This document shows, piece after piece, positions 8,510 through 16,167 of a stretch of 32,049 nucleotides of DNA. How positions within the stretch are numbered: the first letter of the stretch is position 1; each line of letters starts with the position of its first letter. Both the position numbers and the translations under genes were made by a program. The notes beneath the pieces are model-generated. The model was not told the origin of the DNA, searched no databases, and worked only from the letters and a program-made list of their open reading frames with translations. This DNA is from Rhodospirillum sp. (GTDB taxonomy: Bacteria; Pseudomonadota; Alphaproteobacteria; Rhodospirillales; Rhodospirillaceae), in contig JAIOYK010000063.1 in assembly GCA_021741145.1 (NCBI GenBank), positions 1 to 32,049 on the forward strand, written 5' to 3'.

Positions 8510-9760
8510 TCACTCTGTAAGAAGGGCGTCCTCCAGTCGGGCGGCGAATGCCAACAGGTCGAAATCCCTCCCCGGAGGCCCGATCAATTGCACGCTGCTC
8601 GGCATGGGCCGCCGCCCATGCGACTCCGACCCCTTGGCCCCAAGGGGGAGCGCGAGGGTCGGCCACCCCAACAGAGACCAAAGACGTTGGGGGTCCCGAC
8701 TGCCCGTCCCTTCCCCAAGGAGGGGGGGGAGATCGCTCACGGAGAGTGTCAAGAGGAGCACGCCCGGTTCGATCCAGGAGTCCATGGTGGACCGCATTCC
8801 ATCCCGCCTGGCCAAAAGGCTCCCGTAGGCCGCGTCATCAATGGCGTCCCCGCTCTGGACCAACGCCACCAGTCTGTTGGGAAAGCGAGCCGCGTTCTCC
8901 TGGATCAGGCACCGATGGTTGTCCCGGATGCCCCGGGCAAGCAGACCTCCCAGAACCGCCTCTTCCTCGGCCACGATATCCGCGGGCAGAGGCAAGACCT
9001 CCGTGGCATATCCCAGGGAGTCGACCAGCGCCGCGGCCTGGCCGAGGGCGGCGAGCGCTTCAGGCGCCACGGGTCCCCTGAACCAGGGGGCGACCAAGCG
9101 GACGCGCCGCGTGGGCAGGGGCGGACCGCCGTCCTGAAAAAGGGTGTAAACCGCCCGCGCCGTGGCCACATCCCGGGCGAGGAGACCAAGATGATCCAAC
9201 TCCTTGGACAGGAGGGCAACATGGTCAAGGGGAAGATGCCCCATGGTCGGTTTGAAACCGACCACCCCACAGTAGGCCGCTGGACGAATGATCGAGCCGA
9301 CGGTCTGGGTTCCCAGGGCGAAATCGACCAGCCCCGCGCCAACCGCGGCCGCGGACCCGGCCGAAGATCCCCCGGGAGATCGCGTCGGATCCCACGGGTT
9401 GCGGCTTCCGCTGTCCCCCGTGATGGCCAAGGCCGTGGACCGGGTCGTGCCCACGCAAAGGGCGCCATGCGCCTTGATGCGCGACACAGCCGAGGCGGTC
9501 TCCCGCGCGATCCGCCCCTCCAGGGGGGGCAATCCCCAAGGGATCCGATGTCCCGCCTGATCAATGACCTCCTTCACGGCGAAGGTCAGTCCATCAAGGG
9601 AACCCCTCTTGCCCGGCGGGGGGCCTCCCTCCGGGGTCTCGAAGACTTCCAGAAAGGCATTGGTCGCCCTGTCGCGGTCTCGCAGGTCGTCGGGAGAGAC
9701 GGGACCGACCGGCCCCGTCTTCCTGGCCTTTGGGCGGGTCGGCCCCTTGGTCCGGGCCAT
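8510..9760 (-). CDS. Amidase signature family hydrolase
   Basis: 416 residues. The Ser-cisSer-Lys triad of the amidase signature family is complete: Lys63 in FAVKEVID, cis-Ser132 in SPGGSSAGSAAAV, and nucleophile Ser156 in LGTQTVGSIIRPAAYCGVVGFKPT. The GTQT-x-GSIIRP form, instead of the more common GTDTGGS, marks a known subgroup. The family hydrolyses carboxamides, and the substrate here is not known. The ATG at 9760 is chosen because AGGGGCGAG lies just before it and the ABC ATPase stop is 7 bp upstream; upstream in-frame ATGs would overlap the ATPase. It is the last gene of the importer operon, so it probably acts on an imported amide or ureide. The N-terminal 20 residues are basic and variable. 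Confidence 0.88.
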   Translation of the reverse strand: MARTKGPTRPKARKTGPVGPVSPDDLRDRDRATNAFLEVFETPEGGPPPGKRGSLDGLTFAVKEVIDQAGHRIPWGLPPLEGRIARETASAVSRIKAHGALCVGTTRSTALAITGDSGSRNPWDPTRSPGGSSAGSAAAVGAGLVDFALGTQTVGSIIRPAAYCGVVGFKPTMGHLPLDHVALLSKELDHLGLLARDVATARAVYTLFQDGGPPLPTRRVRLVAPWFRGPVAPEALAALGQAAALVDSLGYATEVLPLPADIVAEEEAVLGGLLARGIRDNHRCLIQENAARFPNRLVALVQSGDAIDDAAYGSLLARRDGMRSTMDSWIEPGVLLLTLSVSDLPPLLGEGTGSRDPQRLWSLLGWPTLALPLGAKGSESHGRRPMPSSVQLIGPPGRDFDLLAFAARLEDALLTE

Positions 9761-9767
9761 CTCGCCC

Positions 9768-10595
9768 CTAATCCGCGTATCCATCGGAGGCTTCCAATTT
9801 AAAGGTTTTCGCCAATTCTTCATCCAAGGCGTCGAAGATGCGGGTTTCCAAATCGCGGAATTTCGGATCATTGATTTGGCGTGGGTGCTCCAGGTCCACC
9901 CGTTCGTCCAACTTCACCTGCCCAGGCCGCGCGGTCAGGATCACGACCCGGGTCGCCAAATACACCGCCTCCTGCACGGAATGGGTAATAAACACCACCG
10001 TCTTGCGGTGCTCCCGCCAGATCTTGAGCAGTTGCTGCTGCAAGAACCGCCGGGTCAGGGCATCAAGCGCGCCAAAGGGCTCGTCCATCAGGATAACCCT
10101 GGGATTGGTGGCGAAGGTCCGGGCGATGGCGACCCGTTGCTTCATCCCCCCCGACAACTGCCTCGGCGACTTCCGCTCGAAATCCGCCAGTCCGACCAGG
10201 TCCAGCCATTGGCGGGCGATGGCCCTGGCATCCTCCCGGGACTGGGTATGCCGAAGGCCGAACATCACATTGTCCAGAACCGACAGCCAGGGGAACAAGG
10301 CATAGTCCTGGAAGACCATGCCTCGATCAATGTCCGGACCGGAAATCAATTGGCCATCCAAGGTAATGCGTCCCGAGGAGGGGTGGTCGAAACCCCCCAA
10401 CATATTCAGCAGGGTGCTCTTCCCGCATCCAGAAGGACCCACAATAGCGACAAAATCTCCTTCGGCGATGTCCAGGGACGTCGAGCGGAGCGCCTCGACG
10501 AATTCCCCCTGGGCGTCGTGAAAATGGCGACTGACCTTGTCGATCCGGATTGCCGGAGCGGGGGTCCTGGTCACGGCCTGTTCGGAGGTTTTCAT
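9768..10595 (-). CDS. ABC importer ATPase (SsuB/TauB/NrtD class)
   Basis: 275 residues, a complete nucleotide-binding domain. It has Walker A GPSGCGKST, a Q-loop (VFQDYALFPWLSV), the signature LSGGMKQR, Walker B VILMDEPFGALD and switch FITHSVQEAVYLA. These sequences are characteristic of the nitrate/sulfonate/taurine importer ATPases. It powers the permease encoded 9 bp upstream. The start ATG at 10595 has AGGACC about six bases before it. The order binding protein, permease, ATPase and amidase on the minus strand is that of one operon. Confidence 0.93.
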   Translation of the reverse strand: MKTSEQAVTRTPAPAIRIDKVSRHFHDAQGEFVEALRSTSLDIAEGDFVAIVGPSGCGKSTLLNMLGGFDHPSSGRITLDGQLISGPDIDRGMVFQDYALFPWLSVLDNVMFGLRHTQSREDARAIARQWLDLVGLADFERKSPRQLSGGMKQRVAIARTFATNPRVILMDEPFGALDALTRRFLQQQLLKIWREHRKTVVFITHSVQEAVYLATRVVILTARPGQVKLDERVDLEHPRQINDPKFRDLETRIFDALDEELAKTFKLEASDGYAD

Positions 10596-10604
10596 GGTGC
10601 GGTC

Positions 10605-11360
10605 CTATCCGAAACGGGTTTGCAAGACTTTGAAGACGGCATCCACCAGAACGCCGATCACGCCGATGGCGGCCATGCCGACCATCACCAAATCGGAGCG
10701 CAAAATCTCCATGCCATCGGCGATGAGATAGCCAAGGCCGGAATTCGAGGCGACCAGTTCCGCGGCGATAATCGCCGCCCAACCCGTTCCGAAGGAAATG
10801 CGCAAGCCCACCAGGATCGATGGCAGGGAGGCCGGAAAAATGACTCGCCAGAACAGGTCAATTTGACGGGCGCAGCCCAGGACACGCCCGGCGCGGATCA
10901 GCACCGGATCCACCCGTTTCACCCCCGATACCGTATTCAAGACGATGGGGAAAAAGGTGGCGACGAAGATGATGAACACCTTCCCCGACTCTCCGATCCC
11001 AAACCACAGGATGGCCAAGGGAATCCAGGCCAAGGGAGAGATGGGCCGGAACAACTCGATGACCGGGTCGATCAATCGCTCCGCGAGACGCGAGCGGGCC
11101 ATGAAAACCCCAAGGGGGATCGCGATGACGGCGGACAACACCCATGCGACGGAGACCCGGGCCAGGGAAATGCCCGCGTTAACGAACAACGCGCCGGACG
11201 ACATTTCCTCAAGCAGAGTCTGCCCCACCAATGTCGGCGAAGGAAGGATGGAAGGCGGTGGTGCCAGGGCGACGACGGCGAGCTGCCAGATGGAGAGAAT
11301 GGCGAGCATGGCAAAGACATAGGGCCCCAGGCTACCGACAACGGGATGGGATCGGGCCAT
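10605..11360 (-). CDS. ABC importer permease (SsuC/TauC class)
   Basis: 251 residues with about six membrane helices. The BPD_transp_1 domain carries the EAA-type cytoplasmic loop (AGRVLGCARQIDLFWRVIFPASLPSILVGLRISFGTGWAAIIAAEL). It forms the inner-membrane channel of the importer with the ATPase. AAGGAA about nine bases before the ATG at 11360 supports the start. A tandem repeat and hairpin lie between this gene and the upstream binding-protein gene, which could lower permease expression relative to the binding protein. Confidence 0.92.
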   Translation of the reverse strand: MARSHPVVGSLGPYVFAMLAILSIWQLAVVALAPPPSILPSPTLVGQTLLEEMSSGALFVNAGISLARVSVAWVLSAVIAIPLGVFMARSRLAERLIDPVIELFRPISPLAWIPLAILWFGIGESGKVFIIFVATFFPIVLNTVSGVKRVDPVLIRAGRVLGCARQIDLFWRVIFPASLPSILVGLRISFGTGWAAIIAAELVASNSGLGYLIADGMEILRSDLVMVGMAAIGVIGVLVDAVFKVLQTRFG

Positions 11361-11382
11361 GACGGAGTTCCTTGAGAGACGG

Positions 11383-11480
11383 CCCTCCCACCATCCGGGA
11401 GGGAAGGGCCGGGAGGGAAGGGCCGGGAGGGAAGGGCCGGGAGGGAAGGGCCGGGAGGGAAGGGCCGGTAGGGAAGGGCC
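11383..11480 (-). repeat. Six-copy 14-bp tandem repeat with adjacent hairpin
   Basis: The plus strand shows GGGAGGGAAGGGCC repeated from 11397 to 11480: five identical copies and a sixth with one change (GGT for GGG at 11467-11469). The unit is not a multiple of three and lies wholly between the binding-protein stop and the permease start. CCCTCCC at 11383-11389 pairs with GGGAGGG at 11397-11403 over a 7-base loop, and GGCC/GGCC can extend the pairing. In the operon message the repeat is a pyrimidine tract followed by this hairpin. Copy number is likely to vary between strains. Confidence 0.93.
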
Positions 11481-11492
11481 GGAATAGCGAGA

Positions 11493-12452
11493 CTAATTCG
11501 CGCCGAGCGCCTTCTCGGCGTAAGAGGCATCCACCTTGGGCAGGTCTTCGGCCTTGAGAATGTCGGCTTTCTGGAGAAAGCCCGTATAGTCTTCGATCGT
11601 TGCCTGATCGGGCACGATATCGGTTGAATAGACGGAAATCCCCTCCTTCAAGGAATATTCGATCACATTCCGGGGCACGCCAACCTGTTCGGCCCACATG
11701 TCCATGGCCGTCTCCGGTTCGGCGAGGATCAACGTTTCCGCCTTCACCAGAGCATTGATCACCTCCTGAACAACCTCGGGATGGCTGTCCAGGAAGTCGG
11801 TCCGCGCATAAACGCCGTTGCCGATATAATGCCCTGATTTCAAAGGAAGAATGGCGGCCGAGGTCAACAACGTCTTGGCCGACCCGTTGGCGAGCGCCGC
11901 GGACACGTGGGGATCCCAAGTCACCCCGGCGTCCACGGCCCCCGATGCGATCAAAGCACCCACATCCGACCCCTTGGTCTTGAACAACGACACATCCCCT
12001 TCCGACAAACCGGCGTCCGCCAGAGCCTTCAACAACAAGGGATACTGCTGGGACCCCTTGCCGGGATAGGCGATGGTCTTTCCCTTAAGGTCAGCCATGG
12101 AGGCGACGGTCGATGCCGCGGGCAGCAAGATCGCCGTCTGGTCCAGGATGGAAATGGCGATCAGCTTCGCGTCCAAGCGGGCCGCGGCGACAATCGCGGG
12201 TCCCATGCCCGCGCTCGCCATCTGGATTTCCCCCGCGGCCATCGCCTGGTTCTCCGGCGCGCCGTAGGAGAATTTCTGGAAGGCGAAGGTGACGTCGTGG
12301 GCCTCCTCAATGGCGTCCAGGTAGCCCGCGGCCTTGGCGATATAAATCGGTTGGGTGGCTGGCTGGACACCGAAATTGATCGTTTCCGTGGCCCAGGCGT
12401 TTCCGGAGATGAAGACAGCGCAAGCGGCGAGCAGAAGAGAGCGGCTTCTCAT
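11493..12452 (-). CDS. ABC importer substrate-binding protein (SsuA/TauA/NMT1-like)
   Basis: 319 residues. A clear signal peptide (MRSRSLLLAACAVFISGNAWA, about 1-21) is followed by the periplasmic two-lobe fold of the nitrate/sulfonate/taurine class: INFGVQPATQPIYIAKAAGYLD, MADLKGKTIAYPGKGSQQYPLLLKALADAG, and GAVDAGVTWDPHVSAAL. It captures the substrate and hands it to the permease. Ligands of this class include taurine, alkanesulfonates, nitrate and pyrimidine precursors; the sequence does not decide among them. AAAGGA about seven bases before the ATG at 12452 fixes the start. It is the first gene of the operon and is preceded by a promoter with an operator-like repeat. Confidence 0.9.
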   Translation of the reverse strand: MRSRSLLLAACAVFISGNAWATETINFGVQPATQPIYIAKAAGYLDAIEEAHDVTFAFQKFSYGAPENQAMAAGEIQMASAGMGPAIVAAARLDAKLIAISILDQTAILLPAASTVASMADLKGKTIAYPGKGSQQYPLLLKALADAGLSEGDVSLFKTKGSDVGALIASGAVDAGVTWDPHVSAALANGSAKTLLTSAAILPLKSGHYIGNGVYARTDFLDSHPEVVQEVINALVKAETLILAEPETAMDMWAEQVGVPRNVIEYSLKEGISVYSTDIVPDQATIEDYTGFLQKADILKAEDLPKVDASYAEKALGAN

Positions 12453-12484
12453 GGTTTGGTCCTTTCGGTCGCGGAGTTGGCTCG

Positions 12485-12504
12485 ATCACGCGGATCCGCG
12501 TGAT
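12485..12504. promoter_or_regulatory. Perfect 20-bp palindrome in the binding-protein leader
   Basis: The half-site ATCACGCGGA is followed directly by its reverse complement, without a spacer or mismatch. It lies between the predicted transcription start and the ATG at 12452. It may be a second regulator site or a leader hairpin. There is no T run, so it is not an intrinsic terminator. Confidence 0.6.
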
Positions 12505-12518
12505 GTCGCCAATAGCAG

Positions 12519-12548
12519 GATTGTGCGCGGCACAATCGGCCATGTCAA
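12519..12548 (-). promoter_or_regulatory. Promoter of the ABC/amidase operon with overlapping operator
   Basis: On the minus strand a perfect -35 TTGACA (12548-12543) is followed by a 17-base spacer and a -10 CACAAT (12525-12520). A perfect inverted repeat, GATTGTGC-3 nt-GCACAATC (12519-12537), covers the -10 and the end of the spacer. An 8-bp-arm repeat in this place is the classic geometry for repression. The regulator gene immediately upstream encodes an IclR protein, the obvious candidate to bind it. This assignment is inferred. Confidence 0.7.
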
Positions 12549-12575
12549 TTTTTTTTCGGGACACTATGACCCATT

Positions 12576-13340
12576 TTATTTGAACATAGCCTGAGACATC
12601 TCCGCCGCCGCCGCCCGCAGTTTCGGCAAACACCCCTTCGCGCGGTCGATCGACATTCGGGCGGTCGGCGCATGCATCCCCAGACCCGCGATCACCTCTC
12701 CCGCCGGGTCCCGTATCGCCACGGCGACGGCGATAAGGCCCAAGGCATCTTCTTCCCGGTTGACGGCGAAATTCCGCGCCTGGATCTCATCGAACTCCAA
12801 ATCGAGAAGAATGGGATCGGTGATCGTGCTATCGGTCAATTGCACCAGATCAATGGCTTCTATTACTTTCCGTCGATGCCGAGTTTCACTGAAAGCCAAC
12901 ATCAGTTTTCCAATGGCCGTACAGTAGACAGGGACTCGACTTCCCGGTTTCAACTGGACACGCAAGGGCCAGTCACATTCGACGCGATCAATATAGAGAA
13001 TCTCGTTTCCATCCAACATGCCCACATTGCAGGTTTCCCCGACCTCCTTGACCAGATTGATCAAAATTTGATGGGTCGTGCTCGTCTGCTGGTAGCTGGA
13101 GATGCAAGACAACGATAGCGTGCGCAGCCGAGGCCCCACCGAAAAGCGGTCGGAGCCCGGTTCCCTCAGAACCAAGCCAAGGGCCTCGAGCTGGGCCACC
13201 AGGCGATGCACGCTTTGCCGGGGCTGGTCGAGTTCCAGGGCCAATTCCTGGACGCCGACGGGGCGCAGGTAGCGGGAAATCGCTTCAAGAAGAAGAATAC
13301 TTCGGGAGATCGCCGAGTTGGTGGACGCGGTTCCATTCAT
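12576..13340 (-). CDS. IclR family transcriptional regulator
   Basis: 254 residues. The N-terminal winged helix-turn-helix (about 8-65: SAISRSILLLEAISRY, VGVQELALELDQPRQSVHRLVAQLEALGLV) is followed by the IclR effector-binding domain (about 75-250: GETCNVGMLDGNEILYIDRVE, RVPVYCTAIGKLMLA, GLIAVAVAIRDPAGEVIAGLGM). IclR proteins act as dimers or tetramers that repress or activate neighbouring catabolic genes in response to a small molecule. The ATG at 13340 has GTGAGGG about nine bases upstream; a GTG 15 bases earlier lacks a binding site. It lies upstream of the importer operon and divergent from the TauE-type gene, so it probably controls both. Confidence 0.93.
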   Translation of the reverse strand: MNGTASTNSAISRSILLLEAISRYLRPVGVQELALELDQPRQSVHRLVAQLEALGLVLREPGSDRFSVGPRLRTLSLSCISSYQQTSTTHQILINLVKEVGETCNVGMLDGNEILYIDRVECDWPLRVQLKPGSRVPVYCTAIGKLMLAFSETRHRRKVIEAIDLVQLTDSTITDPILLDLEFDEIQARNFAVNREEDALGLIAVAVAIRDPAGEVIAGLGMHAPTARMSIDRAKGCLPKLRAAAAEMSQAMFK

Positions 13341-13358
13341 TTTTCGAGCCCTCACGAC

Positions 13359-13386
13359 TTGTTTTATGAATCTTCTGCGCTATCAT
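13359..13386 (+). promoter_or_regulatory. Candidate promoter of the TauE/SafE-type gene
   Basis: TTGTTT (13359-13364) is separated by 16 bases from TATCAT (13381-13386), leaving about 70 bases to the GTG start. The region is AT-richer than its surroundings. No copy of the GATTGTGC inverted repeat seen upstream of the binding protein was found here. Confidence 0.4.
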
Positions 13387-13459
13387 CTTTCGTCGATTTG
13401 CGCAAGCGCGTGCCGCCCCCCCCTCACCGCCCCAGCGCCCCTTCCCAGAAGGAAACATC

Positions 13460-14203
13460 GTGATTATTCAGTGGTATCCACTCATCCTTGGAGGCGTCAT
13501 CACGATCCTGGCGGCGGGACTGCGCCGCTTCACCGGCTTCGGTTTCGCCATGGTCAGCGTGTCGTTTTTTTCCTTGGGCACCGCACCCGCGAACGCCGTG
13601 CTCGCCACCCTCCTGCTCCAAATCTTCCTTGGCATCCGGAACCTTCCGTTGATTGTCCGGGACACCCCTTGGCGGTCCATGCCCTGGGTCGTGGGAGCAG
13701 GTCTGCTGGCCACGCCCGTGGGTCTGCTCATTGTCGACCATGTCGACGAAGCGCCCTTGCGCGGCCTGATTGGCGCCAGCATTCTCCTTGCCCTGGTCCC
13801 GCTGATCTGGCGTCGCTCTCCCTTTCCCCGCTCCGGCGTTGTGTCGCCGATCCTGGGCGGCTTCCTCGGGGGGCTGCTGAACAGTCTGGCGGCGATGCCA
13901 GCGCCCCCGCTTCTGCTTTTTCTCGCAAGTCAGCCGGACCTTTCCCTGGAGGCACGGCGGGCCGCCCTCATCACCATTTTCACGCTGTTGACGGTGGCCT
14001 CCCTCGGGGGGCGCGCCTTGGGAGCGGGCATGGATGGCGACGTGCTCCTCCATGCCCTCCTCCTTTGCCCGGCGGCTTATCTGGGGGACGCCCTGGGACG
14101 AAAACTCCCCTGGTCGGCGAGCCGCGCCGTGGTGGACCGTGTTTCCTATTTGGTCATCGCCGTCACCGCATGCACCTTGTTCGTGCCCTTGGTTTGGCCC
14201 TGA
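13460..14203 (+). CDS. TauE/SafE (sulfite exporter) family permease
   Basis: 247 residues with about eight hydrophobic segments. The internally duplicated TauE/SafE pattern is visible: AAGLRRFTGFGFAMVSVSFFSLG in the first half, and SPILGGFLGGLLNSLAAMPAPPLLLFLAS in the second. The family is implicated in export of sulfite, sulfoacetate or related anions, but most members are uncharacterised. The start is GTG at 13460, with AGAAGGAAA seven bases before it. It is divergent from the IclR gene and next to a sulfonate-class importer, so a role in sulfonate metabolism is plausible but not shown. No desulfonating enzyme is encoded nearby. Confidence 0.85.
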   Translation: MIIQWYPLILGGVITILAAGLRRFTGFGFAMVSVSFFSLGTAPANAVLATLLLQIFLGIRNLPLIVRDTPWRSMPWVVGAGLLATPVGLLIVDHVDEAPLRGLIGASILLALVPLIWRRSPFPRSGVVSPILGGFLGGLLNSLAAMPAPPLLLFLASQPDLSLEARRAALITIFTLLTVASLGGRALGAGMDGDVLLHALLLCPAAYLGDALGRKLPWSASRAVVDRVSYLVIAVTACTLFVPLVWP

Positions 14204-14214
14204 TCCGATTTCCC

Positions 14215-14293
14215 CTGATCCGACTTCCAATGAAACAGGGATCGGGGGCGCCGATAAGGCCAAGAATCCCTGATTCATTGGAAGCCGGGTCAG
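14215..14293. repeat. 79-bp imperfect inverted repeat with 28-bp arms
   Basis: The left arm at 14215-14242 (beginning CTGATCCGACTTCCAATGAA) pairs with the right arm at 14266-14293 with 25 of 28 positions matching, around a 23-base GC-rich centre. A partial extra copy of the left end (CTGATCCGATTTCC) lies just before, at 14200-14213, and overlaps the TauE-type stop codon. The element sits between two convergent genes, so it may act as a terminator, but no T run follows. A palindromic mobile or repetitive element is an alternative. Confidence 0.8.
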
Positions 14294-14362
14294 AGGAGGA
14301 AAACGCGACAGAGGATTACAACCCAACGCCGGTTCGCACCGACGCGCATCCTTTTGGACCGA

Positions 14363-14962
14363 TCACAGGCTCGAACTCGTGAACTCCGCTCCCATCAACA
14401 CCGAATGGACCACCGCCGCCGCGACCTGGGTAAGGATCAGATCAAGGACCACCACCGCCACGGCCGACGACAGGGGCAATCCCAAACCATGGCGGGCCAG
14501 GAAGCCCAAGTAGGTCGCCATGCCCAGGAACAGCGCCAAGTCCAGAAAGGCCACCGGACCGCCGGGGCCACCCGCGCCAAGCAGGGACGCCACCGCCACC
14601 GGCAGATAGGCCAGCATAATGGGCACCTGAAGCCAGTTGTAGGCCGCCAGCCAGCGAAAATAGACCTGCCGTCGCCCCAACAGGCGGGAGATCCCCTCCA
14701 TCACCACCGGGAACAGGGTCCAGCCGATGACGTAATGGGCGGCCTTCAGGACGGCGAAAGCCCCCAGAGGGCCACTGGCCTCATCCCCGGTAAACCGGTC
14801 CATGGCGGCGTAAAGGACAAAGACCGGCGCCAGCCAGAGAGCCGCCTGGAAGCTGCGCAGGGCTTCCCCAGGGGTATTCTCGAATTCCTTGAAGCCCAAG
14901 GGATTCAGGCGCAGCACGCGGCCCAGGCCGCGCAGCACGCGGGCGGCCTGTTCCACCGTCAT
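14363..14962 (-). CDS. Conserved integral membrane protein downstream of dapE
   Basis: 199 residues with about five membrane helices (near 40-55, 72-95, 110-130, 138-160 and 165-190). A cytoplasmic N-terminus ([30 protein letters not shown]) lacks a signal peptide. I do not recognise a functional family; the layout resembles Yip1-like small membrane proteins. The start overlaps the dapE stop by ATGA, so it is cotranslated with dapE. Its reading frame has the GC-rich codon use of its neighbours. A role in cell wall precursor supply is possible only by association. Confidence 0.75.
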   Translation of the reverse strand: MTVEQAARVLRGLGRVLRLNPLGFKEFENTPGEALRSFQAALWLAPVFVLYAAMDRFTGDEASGPLGAFAVLKAAHYVIGWTLFPVVMEGISRLLGRRQVYFRWLAAYNWLQVPIMLAYLPVAVASLLGAGGPGGPVAFLDLALFLGMATYLGFLARHGLGLPLSSAVAVVVLDLILTQVAAAVVHSVLMGAEFTSSSL

Positions 14963-16158
14963 GAGCGACTCTCTCCAAAATAGGACATCAAAATATGGAG
15001 ATAGATATCCGTCAGGCCCTCCAGATCCGTCACTGGCACCCGCTCATCCACCTTATGCATCGTTTGACCCACCAGACCGAACTCGGCCACGGGACAGTGG
15101 TCCTTGATGAACCGCGCGTCCGAGGTCCCGCCAGAGGTGGACAGTTCTGGCTCGCGCCCGGTCACCGCCACGCAGGCCTTGGAAATCAGGTCCGACAGAA
15201 GACCGGGCGGCGTCAGGAAGGACTCGCCGCTGATCACCGGGCTCAATTCGAACAGGCTCTCGTCACCGTCACACACCTCCAGGCATTTTTCGCGCAGCAT
15301 TTTGGCCAAGTCCGCCCCCGAATGCAGGTCATTGAAGCGGATGTTCAGCGTCAGGGTCGCCTGACCGGGAATCAGATTGGCCGCCTTGTTGCCCACATCA
15401 ATGCTGGTTAATTGCAGGCTGGAGGGCTGGAAATGGTCCGTCCCGTCGTCCAGGGGGGTTTCCAGCAACAGGCCCGTCAACCGGGACAGGCGGTGCATCG
15501 GATTGTCGGCCAGATGGGGATAGGCCACATGCCCCTGACGGCCCTTCAACACGATGGTGGCGTTGATACTTCCCCGCCGCCCGATCTTGATCATGTCGCC
15601 CAGGCCCTCGGGGTTGGTGGGCTCGCCCACCAGACAGAGGTCCATGCGCTCCCCCGTTTCCCCCATCCAGTCGAGCACCTTACGGGTCCCGTTGATGGCC
15701 GGGCCTTCCTCGTCGCCGGTGATCAGGAAGGCGATGGAGCCCTTCGGCGCCCCCCGTTCCTCCACCAAGCGGGCCACGGCGGCGACGAAACAGGCGATGC
15801 CGCCCTTCATATCGGCGGCGCCCCGACCCACCAGATCGCCGTTCACCACCGCGCCGGAGAAGGGCTCGGCCTTGCTCCATCCCTCGCCGGGAGGCACCAC
15901 GTCCGTGTGGCCGGCATAGCCGAAACAGGGACCCTCCGTCCCCAAGCGGGCAAAGAGGTTCTCCACCGGATCCGTCCCCTCTTCCGTGAAGGTCAGGCGG
16001 TGGCAGACGAAACCCAGGGACTCCAGTGCACCGGCGAGCACATCCAGCGCCCCGGCGTCCACGGGAGTCACGCTTTCGCGTCCGATCAGGGCGCGGGCCA
16101 GGGGCAGCGGATCGGAAAGATCCGCCACCGTGACCGAGGTCGGAAAGGGAGAGGACAA
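14959..16158 (-). CDS. dapE: Succinyl-diaminopimelate desuccinylase
   Basis: 399 residues, a little longer than the usual 375-380. Di-zinc M20 peptidase motifs are intact: [12 protein letters not shown] (ligand His84, Asp86), [10 protein letters not shown] (Asp117), ITGDEEGPA (Glu150/Glu151), VGEPT, and C-terminal [11 protein letters not shown] with GQTMHKVDE. It hydrolyses N-succinyl-LL-2,6-diaminopimelate to LL-diaminopimelate and succinate. The start is TTG at 16158: AAGGGGG lies five bases before it and overlaps the dapD stop, while the first in-frame GTG downstream (16128) has no binding site. It lies 9 bp after dapD and overlaps the membrane protein gene. Confidence 0.95.
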   Translation of the reverse strand: MSSPFPTSVTVADLSDPLPLARALIGRESVTPVDAGALDVLAGALESLGFVCHRLTFTEEGTDPVENLFARLGTEGPCFGYAGHTDVVPPGEGWSKAEPFSGAVVNGDLVGRGAADMKGGIACFVAAVARLVEERGAPKGSIAFLITGDEEGPAINGTRKVLDWMGETGERMDLCLVGEPTNPEGLGDMIKIGRRGSINATIVLKGRQGHVAYPHLADNPMHRLSRLTGLLLETPLDDGTDHFQPSSLQLTSIDVGNKAANLIPGQATLTLNIRFNDLHSGADLAKMLREKCLEVCDGDESLFELSPVISGESFLTPPGLLSDLISKACVAVTGREPELSTSGGTSDARFIKDHCPVAEFGLVGQTMHKVDERVPVTDLEGLTDIYLHILMSYFGESRS

Positions 16159-16167
16159 GAGGCCCCC

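Noticed and set aside
12541-12590. Possible terminator for the IclR gene at the GGG...CCC and A/T-rich stretch
   Set aside because: Only three base pairs can form, and the homopolymer run is A on the iclR strand, not T.
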